A DNA stretch of 64,000 nucleotides from Symbiotaphrina buchneri. Its lineage: Eukaryota > Ascomycota > Symbiotaphrinales > Symbiotaphrinaceae. Every line of letters begins with the position of its first letter. Position 1 is the first letter of the stretch. The translations under genes and the position numbers were made by a program. The notes below the pieces were generated by a model. That model was not told the DNA's origin. It was given only the letters and a program-made list of their open reading frames with translations, and did no database searches. Positions 12,430 to 24,031 of the stretch are shown here, in pieces. The stretch is taken from the NCBI GenBank assembly GCA_001599915.1, contig BCIG01000006.1, positions 682,001 to 746,000 of the forward strand. The letters are read 5' to 3'.

Positions 12430-13343
12430 GATGGAGATGCTGGGGCAAGAGGGCACAGATATGATGATGAGGCTGAATCGGGGCTCGCTGAGCAAAGAAG
12501 ACCGTCTCTTTCCTGTTGAGATGAAGCGAAGGGTCGCAACGCTCGCTGTGCAGAGAATTAGGAGGACCTGACAATATTGGTTTCAATTTCCTGTCTTCTT
12601 TTTGCTATGCGAACGGAGGAGACCTTTTGGAGACTTTTGTACAAAAGTATCATTGGCGTCGGTCTGTGCACCTAAGGTACCTGTGCTAGCATACGGCGAA
12701 TGACTCAGCCAAGGTATCTAACACCTAAGATAAGATTGGCGTCTTTTTCATGCAGTCTTGCACAGATATCTCGGTTTGACAGCACCTATACGAGTTAAGG
12801 TAGGTAAGGTAGGTAAGGTACCTTAGCCTTAGCATTGGTATCATCTGTTGTAGTAAGCTATTATTGAGTCATTTCTGGTTCTATTCAAATGAAGTACATG
12901 TATGACTTCTTAAGTCTGTGCTGAATACGTCAGAATGAATCATTCCGTGCTGGTGACCACTGGCGGACCTAGTCGTAAACGGCGGTACTCGACCTCTTCG
13001 ATACTGTGTGGTACCAACAATGTCTTCTTGCAGAGACCAAAAAACCAGAGACGCCAGCCTATTCGATGTGGGAAGGCACCCAATGCAAATCGCAACGCCT
13101 TGAGATATGCTCCATTTGACTTACTTGCTTTGCAACCCTCCTGAGCCCTCAAGGACTGCCGGGCACGCTCTTTCTGCTCCTTCTGCTCCTTCTGGGTCCT
13201 CGCCAGCGTAGACCATTGCTGTTCCCTTTCGATGTTTGATGTATTCTCATCTTCGCTTGCTCCTGTCCTACTGTCTCCTAGATGTCTCGCAAACAGATTG
13301 CTTCTCCACCGGCCAACACCGAGGCATAGTGCGTCGGGGAGTC
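12430..13343. other. Intergenic upstream of tif6, with GGTA-rich repeats
   Basis: This gap carries the tif6 promoter and the 3' flank of the next minus-strand gene. Near 12794-12831 there is a run of GGTAGGTAA/GGTACCTTA-type units, a motif that recurs elsewhere in the window. A minus-strand frame at 12940-13347 is discussed under rejected items. Confidence 0.5.
12794..12831. repeat. GGTAGGTAA tandem-like run
   Basis: The sequence repeats the unit aaggtaggt about three times and ends in ggtacctta, followed by a near inverted copy. Similar short GGTA/TACC-rich runs lie at about 21829-21876, 48383-48414 and 57260-57355. Function unknown. Confidence 0.6.
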
Positions 13344-15662
13344 TCATGCCGAACGTGGAGGGCGCGGAAGCTCTGGCTGGGTTCGATAACGCATGAACGT
13401 GGGGCCGGAAAGCAGTCCGGGTGGTCTCATATCAGGCTGAATGGCTTGCCCGGTTCGATTGAGTTTTCCTCTGCTGTAGCGTGCAGGCGTCATAGGGCCT
13501 TGTCGATCGGAAGATTTGGATGAGACCTCTGCAGGGGAAACTTGCTGGTAGGGCGTCTGATATTGCCGGGAACGTGTCAGGCCGTTTGAATCACCTTCCA
13601 CGCCGTTCAGTTGAGCAGGATAGGTGGTCGCCGGGGATGTAGTAGATGATTGGCGATTTGTCGTCACCTCCCTCTGCGTACCATGGTCCCGACTACGTCT
13701 GACAGCGGGCCGAATTTCTCGAAGCCTCGAGGATTGATTCGGCTGCCCGGTGCTTGAAGACTTCCTCTTTCGCCCTTGTTGTCCATGGGTTGCTCTAGCA
13801 GTCCCAGTTCGAGGTTTTGGTGCAGACTCTCGTTCTTGGGGCGATGACTGCCCAATGTTGCTGACCACAATCGTATCGGAGTCCACCAGAGCGTTGGCAG
13901 GCTCGCGTTCAGATGAAAGGTCGGCCAGCATCTGTAATCCAGACTCGGCTGTCTGTGGAGGCGCCGCTTCTACTGATTCGGATGCTCTGAGAAGCATTTC
14001 AATATTGTGCGCCGTGATTTTGCTTTGAGATTCCATTTGGTCTTGAGAAATGAAAATGCGATCTTGCCAATCTGTGGCATCTTCATCTTCGGCTGCAAGA
14101 GTGGCAAGAGCATTGTGCATAGCCGTCCTATATTGAAGATCAAATTCTTCCCACGCACGGTTGGTTTCCATATAAAACCTGCTCCGCGAGGTATGTTCTT
14201 GCTGTGGGACGAGCTGCATCTCAACCGGAGGAGCAAGCTTCTCCAGCTCGTAATATTTAAACTTGGTTGGCTATCCCTGTTGTCAGCAACCCGCCCTAGA
14301 CGCCATTCACAGAACTTACATCTTTCCAGTCTGGTATCTCGTAATCATCCTCCTTGAAATCCAGGTGACGCAAGACTGGTCGGACGCACCAGACGGCTGG
14401 AACTATGTCTTCCTAACCTGGCATTAGTCGTCTCACACTTACAAGGAGCGTCCAGTACTAACCTCTTCATCGTCAGTAGCACTCGAGTCATCTCCAGAAA
14501 TACGGCTCTTTCGTTCTACCGTCATGAACTCATGCAGTATATGAGTCTCCAGTGAATCACGAATGTCCCGCATTTGATCCTATTTCCCGGTTACAGGCGA
14601 TCCGCTAACAAGGGAGGAAACACGTACCATGAAAGCCTTGTTGATGGCACTTGCTTCGTTCTGATACGCTTTCTCTCTGAAAGCAGTTTCGACTTCCAGG
14701 AGCTGGTTTGCCGTTGCGATCTCCGCATTCTTCCGCTCTTCCAATAGCAGACTAATCGTTTCGTCGAGGTCCTCGTCCGCGTATGCTTCAGGATGCTCTT
14801 CACGCATGCTCTGGGCTTTGCGAGTAAGGTCAGCGAGGATCTGTTTCATAGCCCGCGTCACAGCACGCTCCGCTTTCTTCGCGGCTCTGCCGGTGTTAGC
14901 ACTCGCGAGATCCTGATCGATGGATGCTAGACCCCTCGTTCTCTCCGACCTCTTGATCTCTGATTTCGGTTCTTCTCGGCGTGTTTTGCTTCCTTTAGGC
15001 CGTCCGGGTCCTCTCTTCACTTTCACTACAGCCCCTTCGGAATTCGATGGCACAGCTGAAGATGACGTCTGTGCCTTGACCGCCGTTGCCGATTGCACTT
15101 TAGGGTATTTCGGAGGACGGCCACGTTTCCGTTTGGGAGCAGCAACCACTTGTGGGGTCACTTCAGGGGTCGCAGAAGACTCCATCTGCTCAATACGAGG
15201 AGCTCCGTTGGCTTGTGGGTTATCAGGCGTGGCCGTCATTGTTAGATCTGGCTTGGGAGCTTCGGTCATGAACATCGCAAGTTTTGGTTGCTTCGACCCC
15301 AACGACGCTACCGCTGCTTCCATAGGTCTCTCTTTCAGTGTCAACTTCAGCCGTGTGGGTGCTCTGTCTCTCTCTGGAGATGTCGCCATAGGCTTCGACC
15401 CTTCATCGCTGAGAGAAGGTCGCCGGCTGTCGCTCGCCACCGAAATTGTTGCCGAAGTTGACGACGAACTGGCTTTCGACAACCTCCTTGTTCTCATGTG
15501 AAAGGCCTCCGTGGGTTGGAGCCTCGACCTCTTTCGTTCTGGAGTAGTCTCCGAAGGGGGCGAGGCTGGAAGAACTCAGCTGGCTGCTATCAAGACGAGG
15601 TGACTCTACTCACCAGTGCCATCGACTGACAATTCAGTCTCATCGTTGCTCTTGCGCTTCAT
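13344..15662 (-). CDS. Nuclear AT-hook coiled-coil protein, function unknown
   Basis: I join five exons (15662-15614, 15565-14628, 14579-14463, 14412-14320, 14261-13344) into a 704-residue protein, starting MKRKSNDETELS. Visible parts: a basic Ser/Thr-rich start with KRSRL-type nuclear localisation signals, AT-hooks KRKRGRPPKYP (about 155) and KVKRGPGRPKGSKTRR (about 190), then a long charged helical region (about 225-350) likely to form coiled coil, an acidic patch DDSSATDDEEED, an aromatic block with VPAVWCVRPVLRHLDF and YYELEKLAPP, and a disordered tail rich in Ser, Gln and Arg. The exon-intron pattern and aromatic block look like a conserved gene and not chance. I do not recognise the family. 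Its make-up suggests a chromatin-associated subunit, but that is inference. The same neighbourhood holds set2 and a second AT-hook gene. Confidence 0.82.
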
Positions 15663-17402
15663 CTTATCTGCCGGGTGCTAACATCAGTACAACAGAAAAT
15701 CAAGTAGGCACGCAGAGCATGGTAGGAAAATCTCAAAGGACATGTGAAAAGGATTACTCGAGATGCGGAAAACGTAATTTTACGTGAGCCTTTAAAATGC
15801 TTGAGGACTTCAAAAGTAATAAATTCAAAAACACAACTGCAGACCATTGTTCTTTCGCGCTTGTTCGGATAGATAAAGATCGTCTTATGCACAAAACAGT
15901 AATATTGGGAGAAGTAGACGAATGTCACCGGTAGAAGAAACAAAGTCTCATAAATGCAAATAACAAAAAAAAACCCACAGAGCATGAACTTAGAATGGTA
16001 TTTGGATGCGCAAGGAATTTGATTTTCAGCAAGGGCAGGACGATATAGCGACTTACCGGCTGAGATAGCTGATGGTTGACGAAGACTACGCGGAAAATCT
16101 ACCACCCCGGCAATGCCGCCAGTGCGTCAGGAGTGGAGAATTGCGTGCAAATCGCCCGCGGTAAATTGTGGAAAGGGATTAGAAGTATTTCTTAGCCATG
16201 TAGCAGGGTATGATGTAGGTTGTGAACTGGTTGAAATCAGCTCGAACTGGATGGTCAGCGTCTGATACCTGACGAGGAAGCCCGGAAATTCTCGACAAAG
16301 AGCGGCGCGTGGCAGCAAAAGGGACAAATCCTTGCCTTGAAAATTCTATGAATTGGAAAAAGTGTAACAAGGACTGCGGTCGAGATGTTGAATTTGTGGA
16401 GGAGCAGGAGCTGAGAGGAAGGACCTGGGCAATGGGAGATTTTGATGGACGGCCGAGGTGGATCTGTTTTCCATTGTCGGAGCTAACGAATCAATGGAAG
16501 AAGAGCTGTGACGGCAGCGTTGCGGAAGCTGGACGACGGGCACACGACCCTTTCGGGCGGAACAATTCTACAATAAATTTCTCTTGATTGCTCTTATTCA
16601 ACCAGCCCCCCAGATATTGTCCTATTGACGACGGCTTGAATGGTGCTGCTACTGGAGTGAATGTCTACGACACACTTTTCTCCCGTCGCCTCCCCCCGGC
16701 GTGTTTACTATGAAGCGACTACGAGATCTATAGGGGTCATTTTTGATGGCTAATGTTACTGGTCCAAAAAGGATTTCGGATATCCTATATAGCACAAAAC
16801 TGATAGACGTCACAGCCACAGTTTATTAAGAGGCAATTTGAATAAAAAAGAGAGAGGCCAAGGGCGGAGATGGCGAGGCTGTTTTGTTATATGGTGTCTC
16901 CTAGGACTCGTGCGGTCGAGACGCTTTTTCTGGCTTCATCCATCCTGATCGGTCTTCCCAAAGGGATTGCGGTGTTGGTGCCTGACTAAGCTGAATGGTC
17001 CAACAAGCGAAGGCCTCGGTAGCCAATCACAAGCTGGCTGGTCCCTGCTTCCAATCAGTGCCACAACTTGTCACTTGCAGCCAAATAATCATAGTTACAG
17101 TACTTCGTACAGCCACAGCTACTGCCACTGCCACGGCCACTGCATTATTGTGCCTTAGCTGCCTGTCCTCGCCCGCGCATCGTCACACTTCTCTCCAAAT
17201 ATCACCTCTCCTCCTCCTCTGCCCTCTACTCTTCTCTTGACAGCATCGGCCCTCGCCTGCTACCTTGCTCGCTACAGTTACCTATTCCTTCCCACTGGAC
17301 TGCATCATCCCGGACTCGTGGGCTGTCAACCTAGCTCGACTTAACTGAGCCCGTAGCCCCGCATCGTGCCCGTTGATCTATCTGCGTTGGAGCACTTTCA
17401 AG
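15663..17402. other. Divergent promoter region of AT-hook gene and rad23
   Basis: About 1.7 kb. The part at 15760-16000 is unusually A/T-rich compared with its surroundings. Near 17105-17150 there is an imperfect repeat of gccact/gccac units, and 17150-17300 is pyrimidine-rich, as expected just upstream of a fungal gene. The minus-strand frame at 15659-16105 overlaps the start of the AT-hook gene and is not convincing. Confidence 0.5.
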
Positions 17403-18966
17403 ATGCGGCTCACATTCAAGGCAAGTCACACCTTTTCTGAAATGGCTTCTTTTTAGTGGATTCTAACACTTCCAATAGGACTTGAAGCAGCAGAAGTTCG
17501 TCATCGAAGCGGAGCCTTCAGAGACGGTAGGTGCTTTGCGGGCTTGCCACGCGGTGACTACTCCCTGACGCAGCGCCACTGACTTCTCCCTTGTGCAACA
17601 ATAGGTCGCCGATGTGAAGTCAAAGATATCGAACGAGAAGGGCTGGGAGCCGTCGCAACAGAAGTTGATTTATTCAGGTATGTTGACCGTGGTCTTGCAT
17701 CAACTAAACTTCCGTTCTCTCTGATCCTCCTTCCTCGGGCTTCTGTTGACTTGATCCGGTGCAGGGAAGATATTGCAGGATGCAAACACCATAGAGTCTT
17801 ACAACATTGAAGAAAAGGGCTTCATAGTCTGCATGGTCTCGAAGGTTTGTCTCTTCCTGGTGTATGCGACGCTAGTATTTCTGATCATTCCAGCCCAAAA
17901 CCGCCGCATCAAGTTCCGGAACCTCCGCGTCTAAAGCTCCTGCAACTCCAGCGCCTGCCGTCTCTCAGACACCATCTGCCCCGCCAGCTCCGGCTGCTGC
18001 ATCTGCCGCACCATCTGCCGCTGCTCCATCTACACCATCTCCGGCGCCGGCGTCTGCCACCTCTCCCCCTGCGGCTGCGTCAGAGGCTACCTTCAATGAT
18101 CCTTCCGCTCTGGCCTTGGGGCCTCAAAGAGAAGCTGCCATTGCTAATATGGAGAGCATGGGTTTCGCGAGAACCGATATTGACCGGGCTATGAGAGCAG
18201 CGTTCTTCAATCCCGATCGTGCCGTTGAATACCTCCTCAATGTCAGTCCTGGGCGCGGTATACAGTGTTCCTGATTACTGATGTTTCTGTTAGGGTATTC
18301 CGGACAACGTTCAGCAGGAACAACGACAAGCCGAGCAGCAGACCCAGCCTTCAGCGGAAGCTCAAGCTACTGGTGCTGCTACAGGTGGTGGTAATGATGC
18401 GGAAGGTGGAGAGCAGCCAATCAACCTTTTTGAGGCTGCTGCACAAGCAGGGCGAGGTGGAAGAGGTAGTGCAGGTAGCGGAGGAAGGACAGGCTCAGGA
18501 ACTTTAGGACTTGGTGCTACTGGCGATGCAGCAGCTGGCGGTCTGGGAAGTCTTGACTTCTTGCGGAATAATCCTCAGTTCCAGCAATTACGTCAAATTG
18601 TGCAACAGCAGCCTCAAATGCTGGAGCCCATCCTCCAGCAGGTCGGCGCTGGTAACCCGCAGCTCGCTCAGTTGATCGCCCAAAATCCTGACCAGTTCAT
18701 TCGCCTCTTGAGTGAGGATGTCGACGAGGATGCTCCACTGCCGCCCGGTGCTCAGGCAATCACAGTCACCGAGGAAGAACGCGAAGCTATCGAGAGAGTG
18801 AGTACTCCTTTGAGCCTGTACACTTGGATCTTACTGACAGGCGCAGTTATGCCGCCTGGGTTTTGAGAGAGAGCTTGTCATTCAAGCATATTTTGCGTGC
18901 GACAAGAATGAAGAGTTGGCCGCGAACTTCCTCTTCGACCAACCCGACGAACCGGAGGACCAGTAG
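17403..18966 (+). CDS. rad23: UV excision repair and proteasome shuttle protein Rad23
   Basis: Carries ubiquitylated proteins to the proteasome and stabilises the XPC/Rad4 damage sensor in nucleotide-excision repair. Exons 17403-17420, 17479-17526, 17605-17677, 17765-17844, 17894-18241, 18294-18797 and 18847-18966 give 396 residues. Domains: ubiquitin-like (1-76, [19 protein letters not shown]), Ala/Pro/Ser linker, UBA1 (about 152-192, [20 protein letters not shown]), Gln/Gly-rich linker, XPC-binding STI1-like (about 271-329, [19 protein letters not shown]), UBA2 (about 344-390, [19 protein letters not shown]). The first exon is only six codons. It ends at AAG|GCAAGT, a GC donor: no GT donor nearby keeps the frame, so this is a GC-AG intron. 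Length and domain order are typical. It converges on smp3. Confidence 0.96.
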
Positions 18967-19389
18967 AGTTGCTCTGCTTCCTCGTGCTAAGTCTGGGTTG
19001 GCGTCAACAATGAGCTATGACCATGTTCTTAGGGCCAAATCACGGAAAACACGTGTAGTTAGTTTCTCTCACACGAGCCTTAGCAGTTTGCCATATTTAT
19101 GCATTTCCACTGCTGCCGGCATGCAAGCTACACAAATTGGCCAGCGTTGCTAGTTCTAGCACTGTCTCATGACATTCTCTCTCCGTAGTGCTATTCCTAT
19201 TATTACTACGTGTGCCTCAGTAGATACAGGACATCGTGTCAGAAGCGGCTTGTTTTCTGCTTGTGACGACACGGAAAGGCCCTTGCAGATGTTGCGCCGC
19301 ACCGCGCGCTTGAGGATGTGCTCGTAGTCGGCGTCGTTCAAACATCAACATTGGTAGATATGATTCATACAGCAATCACAACGGATCCA
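18967..19389. other. Intergenic between convergent rad23 and smp3
   Basis: About 420 bases holding the 3' flanks of two converging genes. No coding frame or repeat supported. Confidence 0.5.
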
Positions 19390-21235
19390 CTAGCACGTCC
19401 TGGCCACCTCCCAACCGGTCAAGCCCCTGCGTCCCAGCACCCTGGCCAATGTTCCAGTGACACCTTCCTCGCCAATATCCATGTCATCCAAGTTGAGATG
19501 GTTCCTGTAGAACCATACCTCCCGAAACATGAGATCTGTTTCGTGTTGACTCGCGGACGTGTACGGATCAAGAGCAGCCGCAGATCGTGGGGCGATCAGA
19601 TAGACGCCCTCCGAGGTGGCTCGTCCCACGGACGTAGTATTGCAGGTCAACGCCTGGCGAAGCCGTTCGATCATCAGCTCCGGGCGCATGCCCATGAGAT
19701 CGACAGTCTGGAGCCGTTCGTTTGTGCCATCCAGCAACCATGTAGGAGGGCTGTATGTCTTCCACCAGAAGGCTTGCGTAGCGTTGGTATTGCCTGCCAG
19801 AGCCATTTGCGTAGGTATTACCCCACCTTGGTGGTAGATACCCATCAACAAGCCGAATAGGCCGTTGAAGATGATCCAAGCGCCGATCCAGAGGCGGGTG
19901 TACCTACGTGGAAGGCGGATGGAAGAGAGAATGAGCGGCACGGCTGGAATGAGGAAACGGGCTTCTTGGTGACGGAAGAGAGACAGCGTGACAATTCCCG
20001 ATATTGCCGATGCAAACAACGGATTGAGCGAGGCCGAGAGGAACATGAGGGGGTACGCAGGGCCGAGGAGTTGGGGAAGATTGGCGGCGACGTGCTGATA
20101 ATAAGGGTGAACGCCGTGGATTGCCAGGTTCGACGGCTGTAAGTTATAGAGTAGATTGTTCAGAGGAGTGATGACGGGAGCATGGAGAAAATGAGATAAG
20201 GTGACAGGAGTACTTGAATAAAAGATTGTGTCGGCATAGACTGCAACCACGGCTGTGGCTGCAGTGGAGAAGAGAAGAGCAAACGCAGATAATGGTCTGG
20301 TCGATAACGTAAGTCAGTGCAAAAAGACATCAAGCCGAGGGACAGACCTGCGCCTCAGATGTGTGATTAATCGCCAGCTAGGCAGGAAAAGGTAGGCAGG
20401 GAAGGTGATCCGATTGAAGATACCACATACAGCCACAAAGCCCAGCAGACTTGAGGCCGTGATATTCGATCGATTCTGCGTCCCTGTGTCAATACAGCGA
20501 GCCGTCCACGGGGTGATTGATGGAGATGACCATACTGGCTCCTGAACAATCCTTTGCATGAGAACTAGGCTCCATGCCACGAGCAGCGTCTCTAGGGAGT
20601 TGGAAAAGGTATGAGTCTGGTAAGTCCAAGTGACATAAGACGAAGCCGTCAACAGCAGCACCAGCTTCCGACGCCGTGGAGATTCTATGAGCTCGTGGAG
20701 CGCCCAGTCTCCGAATACAAAACTGAGCAAGAACATGATTGTTCTGAGCATCCAGAATACGACGGACGGTGCGACCTCCCGTGGGCCACCCATGCCGCCC
20801 CACACCCAGCTGAGCAGCACCATTGGTAACCCGTATACCGGCCATAAGGGGAAGATGCTTCGGATAGGGTTTGCGTCCGTAAATTCCCATGTCAAATGCA
20901 CGGGGTAAGAGAAGACTTGGCCTGATAAATGTCTCATACATCAATGGATGGAACCGACGTGATTTGAAGTAAACTGGAAGATAATTGCGAGAATTTCAAA
21001 CAGTAATATATCGGACGACAAGGCAGGCAAGGATAGTTCATGCAAAAGAGACGACGTAGGGATGAAGGACAAATTTCAAATGCTGGCAAGGTGAACTGGG
21101 ATTTTGGATAGAAAAGGGGGGCTTACCTGCAATGACCTCGGGACCCTGGAACATTTCATCGGGATGAATGTAACTGGGAGACAAGGCGAAATACAGTCGG
21201 ACCAGGACCAGCAGAAGATAAAGCCGTCTCAACAT
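19390..21235 (-). CDS. smp3: GPI mannosyltransferase 4 (Smp3/PIG-Z)
   Basis: Endoplasmic-reticulum membrane enzyme of glycosyltransferase family 22 that adds the fourth, side-branch mannose to the GPI anchor precursor; this step is essential in yeasts. Exons 21235-21127, 20921-20348 and 20296-19390 give 529 residues. The start has a hydrophobic helix, then [17 protein letters not shown], the family's luminal acidic motif (usually HPDEHFQ, so the Met is a variant). [22 protein letters not shown] follows, then repeated hydrophobic helices and [17 protein letters not shown], the conserved C-terminal signature of this family. Length is normal. The second and third exons join with AG|A completing Arg. 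A second GPI-mannosylation gene, pbn1, lies at 59063-60836 in the same window. Confidence 0.95.
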
Positions 21236-22293
21236 CGTTCTGTCTATCTAACCCTACCTCATGTAGCGTGGTGGTGACAGGCTCGACACTGGGCTTCACG
21301 TGGATCTGGTGGAAGTAATGCAAGTAAGAAGCCTCGTGCATTGACAGTCTGATTGACGCTGCATTACGCAGGTCCAGAATGCTAGAAGCGGGACTTCTGA
21401 AAAAAAAATGACGGGAGCCTGCAGGACTATAATCATCCTGTTATACGAAGCCACCTTAGGTACCGTACCTTATGTTGTTGTTCAGCACGGCAGCTATCAA
21501 AACATATAAGTGATACGGTGGCCCGTCTGCTCCAATCGATATGAGGCTTGGCAAAGCCATAGACGGAGTACGGTGTACATAGCCCCTTAAACTCCAGCCT
21601 TTGACCCTGAGTGCAAGGCAAGAAGGGTAAGGTACTCTCAGTACTCGTACTGCTTACATAAGATGCATAAGGTACTCCTCAGAGCATCTCGCCATCTCAC
21701 CATATCCGGTACACGGCTGCGTTCATGTTGAATTCCTTTGCTTTGCTGTGTGACCGTGGCCATTGTTGCTCACCCTGCAGTTATTCTCCTGGTCCATTGA
21801 TTTCTCTTTGTTCTAGCATCGAGTGAATACCTACCCTAGGTAAGGTAGGTGAAGCACCCTTACCTTAGGCAAGGCAAGATATCTGAACGTCCTGCTTAAA
21901 ATGGATACGAGTGTCCTGTAACTTCGTACCTTCCTGGATGCTGCCTAGTGGACTTCGACGCGACGGGATTTATTAGCGCACCGAACTTAAACTGTTACCG
22001 CTGCTCCCCATCACCACCGCCCTTACTGCCTCGTGCTTCGAGACGCGCTTGTCCAACTATTCACATCAATCCTCTGCCTGGACCGACTCTGCTGGCCGCT
22101 TTTGTGTTCTTTGTCGCTTCGATTATAAGAAGGACCCTTCCACATACCTACCCTCTTCTCATAAACCCTCATACACACCTCATTCTACTTACTCTAATCG
22201 ATACCACGCACACTCTCGTCAGCTCAGGCTCCCACGCCTCCAGATTGCACTACCTTCTTCGACACCTCCACACCGGACACTACATCAATCAAG
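21236..22293. other. Divergent promoter of smp3 and skp1
   Basis: About 1 kb between diverging genes. It contains several palindromic TAAGGTACCTTA-like elements (near 21452-21472, 21627, 21668 and 21829-21876), and C/T-rich sequence between about 22000 and 22290 immediately before the skp1 start. No coding exon seen. Confidence 0.5.
21829..21876. repeat. Palindromic CCTAGGTAAGGTAGG/CCTTACCTTAGG run
   Basis: A cluster of tacc/ggta units arranged as an inverted pair within about 48 bases in the smp3-skp1 promoter region. It belongs to the same short-motif family as 12794-12831. Confidence 0.55.
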
Positions 22294-23014
22294 ATGTCTA
22301 CTATCACTCTATTGAGCTCTGACAATGCCGAGATCACAGTCGGTCAGTAGAGGACACTTGCACCAGCCGCCGGTGTGCTTGTACTAACCACGTGAGGTTC
22401 TCAGATCGCGAGGTCGCAGAGCGCTCAATCCTCATCAAGAACATGCTCGAGGACGTCGGCGACCAGGCCACTAGCGAATCCATTCCCATCCCCAACGTAA
22501 GTTCAAGGGTCAAGAACCATGGGGCATACAGCGCTGATGCGATGTCATAGGTCAACGAGGCGGTCCTAAAGAAGGTCATCGAGTGGTGCCAACATCACAA
22601 GGGCGACGCACCTGCCTCGGCAGATGATGACTCTGACCCGCGGAAGAAGTCGACGGATATTGACGAGTGGGACCAGAAGTTTATGCAGGTCGACCAAGAG
22701 ATGTTGTTTGAAATCATCCTTGTAAGTCATGCTTAGTGCCACCTGCGTGTACCTTGACCCTGTTAACTTACCCGCTGTCCTAGGCCGCCAACTACCTGGA
22801 TATCAAGGCCCTTCTCGATGTCGGGTGTAAGACTGTCGCGAACATGATCAAGGGCAAGAGCCCCGAGGAGATCCGCAAGACCTTCAACATCCAGAATGAC
22901 TTCACGCCGGAGGAGGAAGAGCAGATCCGCCGCGAGAACGAGTGGGCCGAAGAGTATGTGAACCTTCTATTTCCACGTGATGGTTATGCTGACTAGAACC
23001 TCTATAGTCGCTAG
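22294..23014 (+). CDS. skp1: SCF ubiquitin ligase adaptor Skp1 (SconC/SkpA)
   Basis: Links F-box proteins to cullin-1 in SCF E3 ligases. In filamentous fungi the orthologue sconC was found through sulphur-metabolite repression. Exons 22294-22342, 22405-22496, 22551-22721, 22784-22953 and 23008-23014 give 162 residues, the usual size. The BTB/POZ-like N-terminal part ([21 protein letters not shown]) is followed by an acidic loop, then the helical F-box-binding tail with [24 protein letters not shown] and [20 protein letters not shown]. The last exon is seven bases and codes only the final D-R-stop, restoring the universal WAEDR-type end. All junctions use GT-AG. Identity is certain. Confidence 0.97.
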
Positions 23015-23728
23015 ATAACCACTTCACCAGTAGGAAGGTTGCGACTACGGATGCTGCCTTCTCGCTGTACACTCTCAAGTGTGATAGGGCATCACTGATG
23101 ATTGGTCATCGACTCTCTTTTACTTGCAGTAGCTTCTGGATTTTCATGGCGGGATCGGCGCATTAACGACAGTTGATAGGAGTTTGCTTTTGTGCTCCTC
23201 AATGTGCTCACATTGTGCTGTACATTAAAGAGGATTTTACGTAGCACGAATACCATGAAAAGCTCGTGACAAAATGGACACCTCCATGCCATTGTACCGA
23301 GCTCATACTTAGCTATGCAAAAGTGAGGGGGGCATGGCACCCAATCAGTGCAAGAACTCTACCGTAACGTTTGCAAGGAATCTACCGTCACGTCTAATCG
23401 ACGAGGTATGGCAGGAAGCTGGTCTTTTGGTATGCCGGTGCAAGATCTGCTGTCATGGCGAAACGGCGCGGGCAACAGAATCGTGGAGAAGCAATGTGCC
23501 GAAAATATGGATTGAATTTTCTTTTGCTGCAAGGAAGCAACTGTTCAACATCCCCTGACACCAGCACCCCACCGCAGTCATAACCGGATCTTAGATGTCG
23601 ACGTTTCCCCCAACAACAGCTACTAGTAGGCGAGTGTTTCGACTTCCTTCCCAAAGACACAACCTCCCCGTCACGAAGGTGAGTCTGTCAATGCATGTGG
23701 TCCATTTCTGGTAACCGAAGGGAACAAT
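23015..23728. other. Intergenic between convergent skp1 and rpl39
   Basis: About 710 bases with the 3' flanks of both genes. A minus frame at 23394-23660 lacks family character. No RNA gene recognised. Confidence 0.5.
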
Positions 23729-24031
23729 CTAGATGCCGATACGGGTCTTGCGCCAATGCCTCCGCTTGGCGTTGTATCTGTTCCGAACCCGTTCCGTCAG
23801 TCTCGATCTACATCCTCCATGACTTGTTAGGGCATCCTATCCGTACCTGATGATGTTGCCGGTCCGTAGGCGGATCCACTGAGGGATGGGACGGTTCTGT
23901 TTCTGGGCTTTCGCCAGCTTCTGCTTCGTACGGAAGGATTTGTGGCTCTGGAAGGGGGCAGTTAGCTAGGTCAACCGAGCCAGACCGACTTATACGGGAG
24001 GACGACATGGTGAGCGGAGACTAACCGGCAT
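23729..24031 (-). CDS. rpl39: 60S ribosomal protein eL39
   Basis: Small basic protein at the exit of the peptide tunnel of the large ribosomal subunit. The gene is too short and too split for an ORF scan. Exon 1 (24031-24026) is only ATGCCG; exon 2 (23947-23847) and exon 3 (23777-23729) complete a 51-residue protein, exactly the usual length. Exon 2 reads [19 protein letters not shown] and then [12 protein letters not shown]; exon 3 ends [16 protein letters not shown] 6-nt coding first exon is seen in several fungal ribosomal protein genes and is often tied to intron-dependent expression. The introns (78 and 69 nt) have GTTAGT and GTACGG donors. The overlapping frames at 23808-24008 and 23971-24252 are artefacts. 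Confidence 0.95.

Noticed and set aside
12940-13347. 135-codon minus-strand frame whose ATG overlaps the stop of the AT-hook gene
   Set aside because: The ATGA overlap looks like coupled genes, but that is not expected for nuclear genes; the peptide has a Lys/Glu/Gln repeat from a simple sequence and no family character.
15659-16105. 148-codon minus-strand frame upstream of the AT-hook gene
   Set aside because: It lies in an A/T-rich leader region; the peptide is Phe/Tyr-rich without pattern and overlaps the real start.
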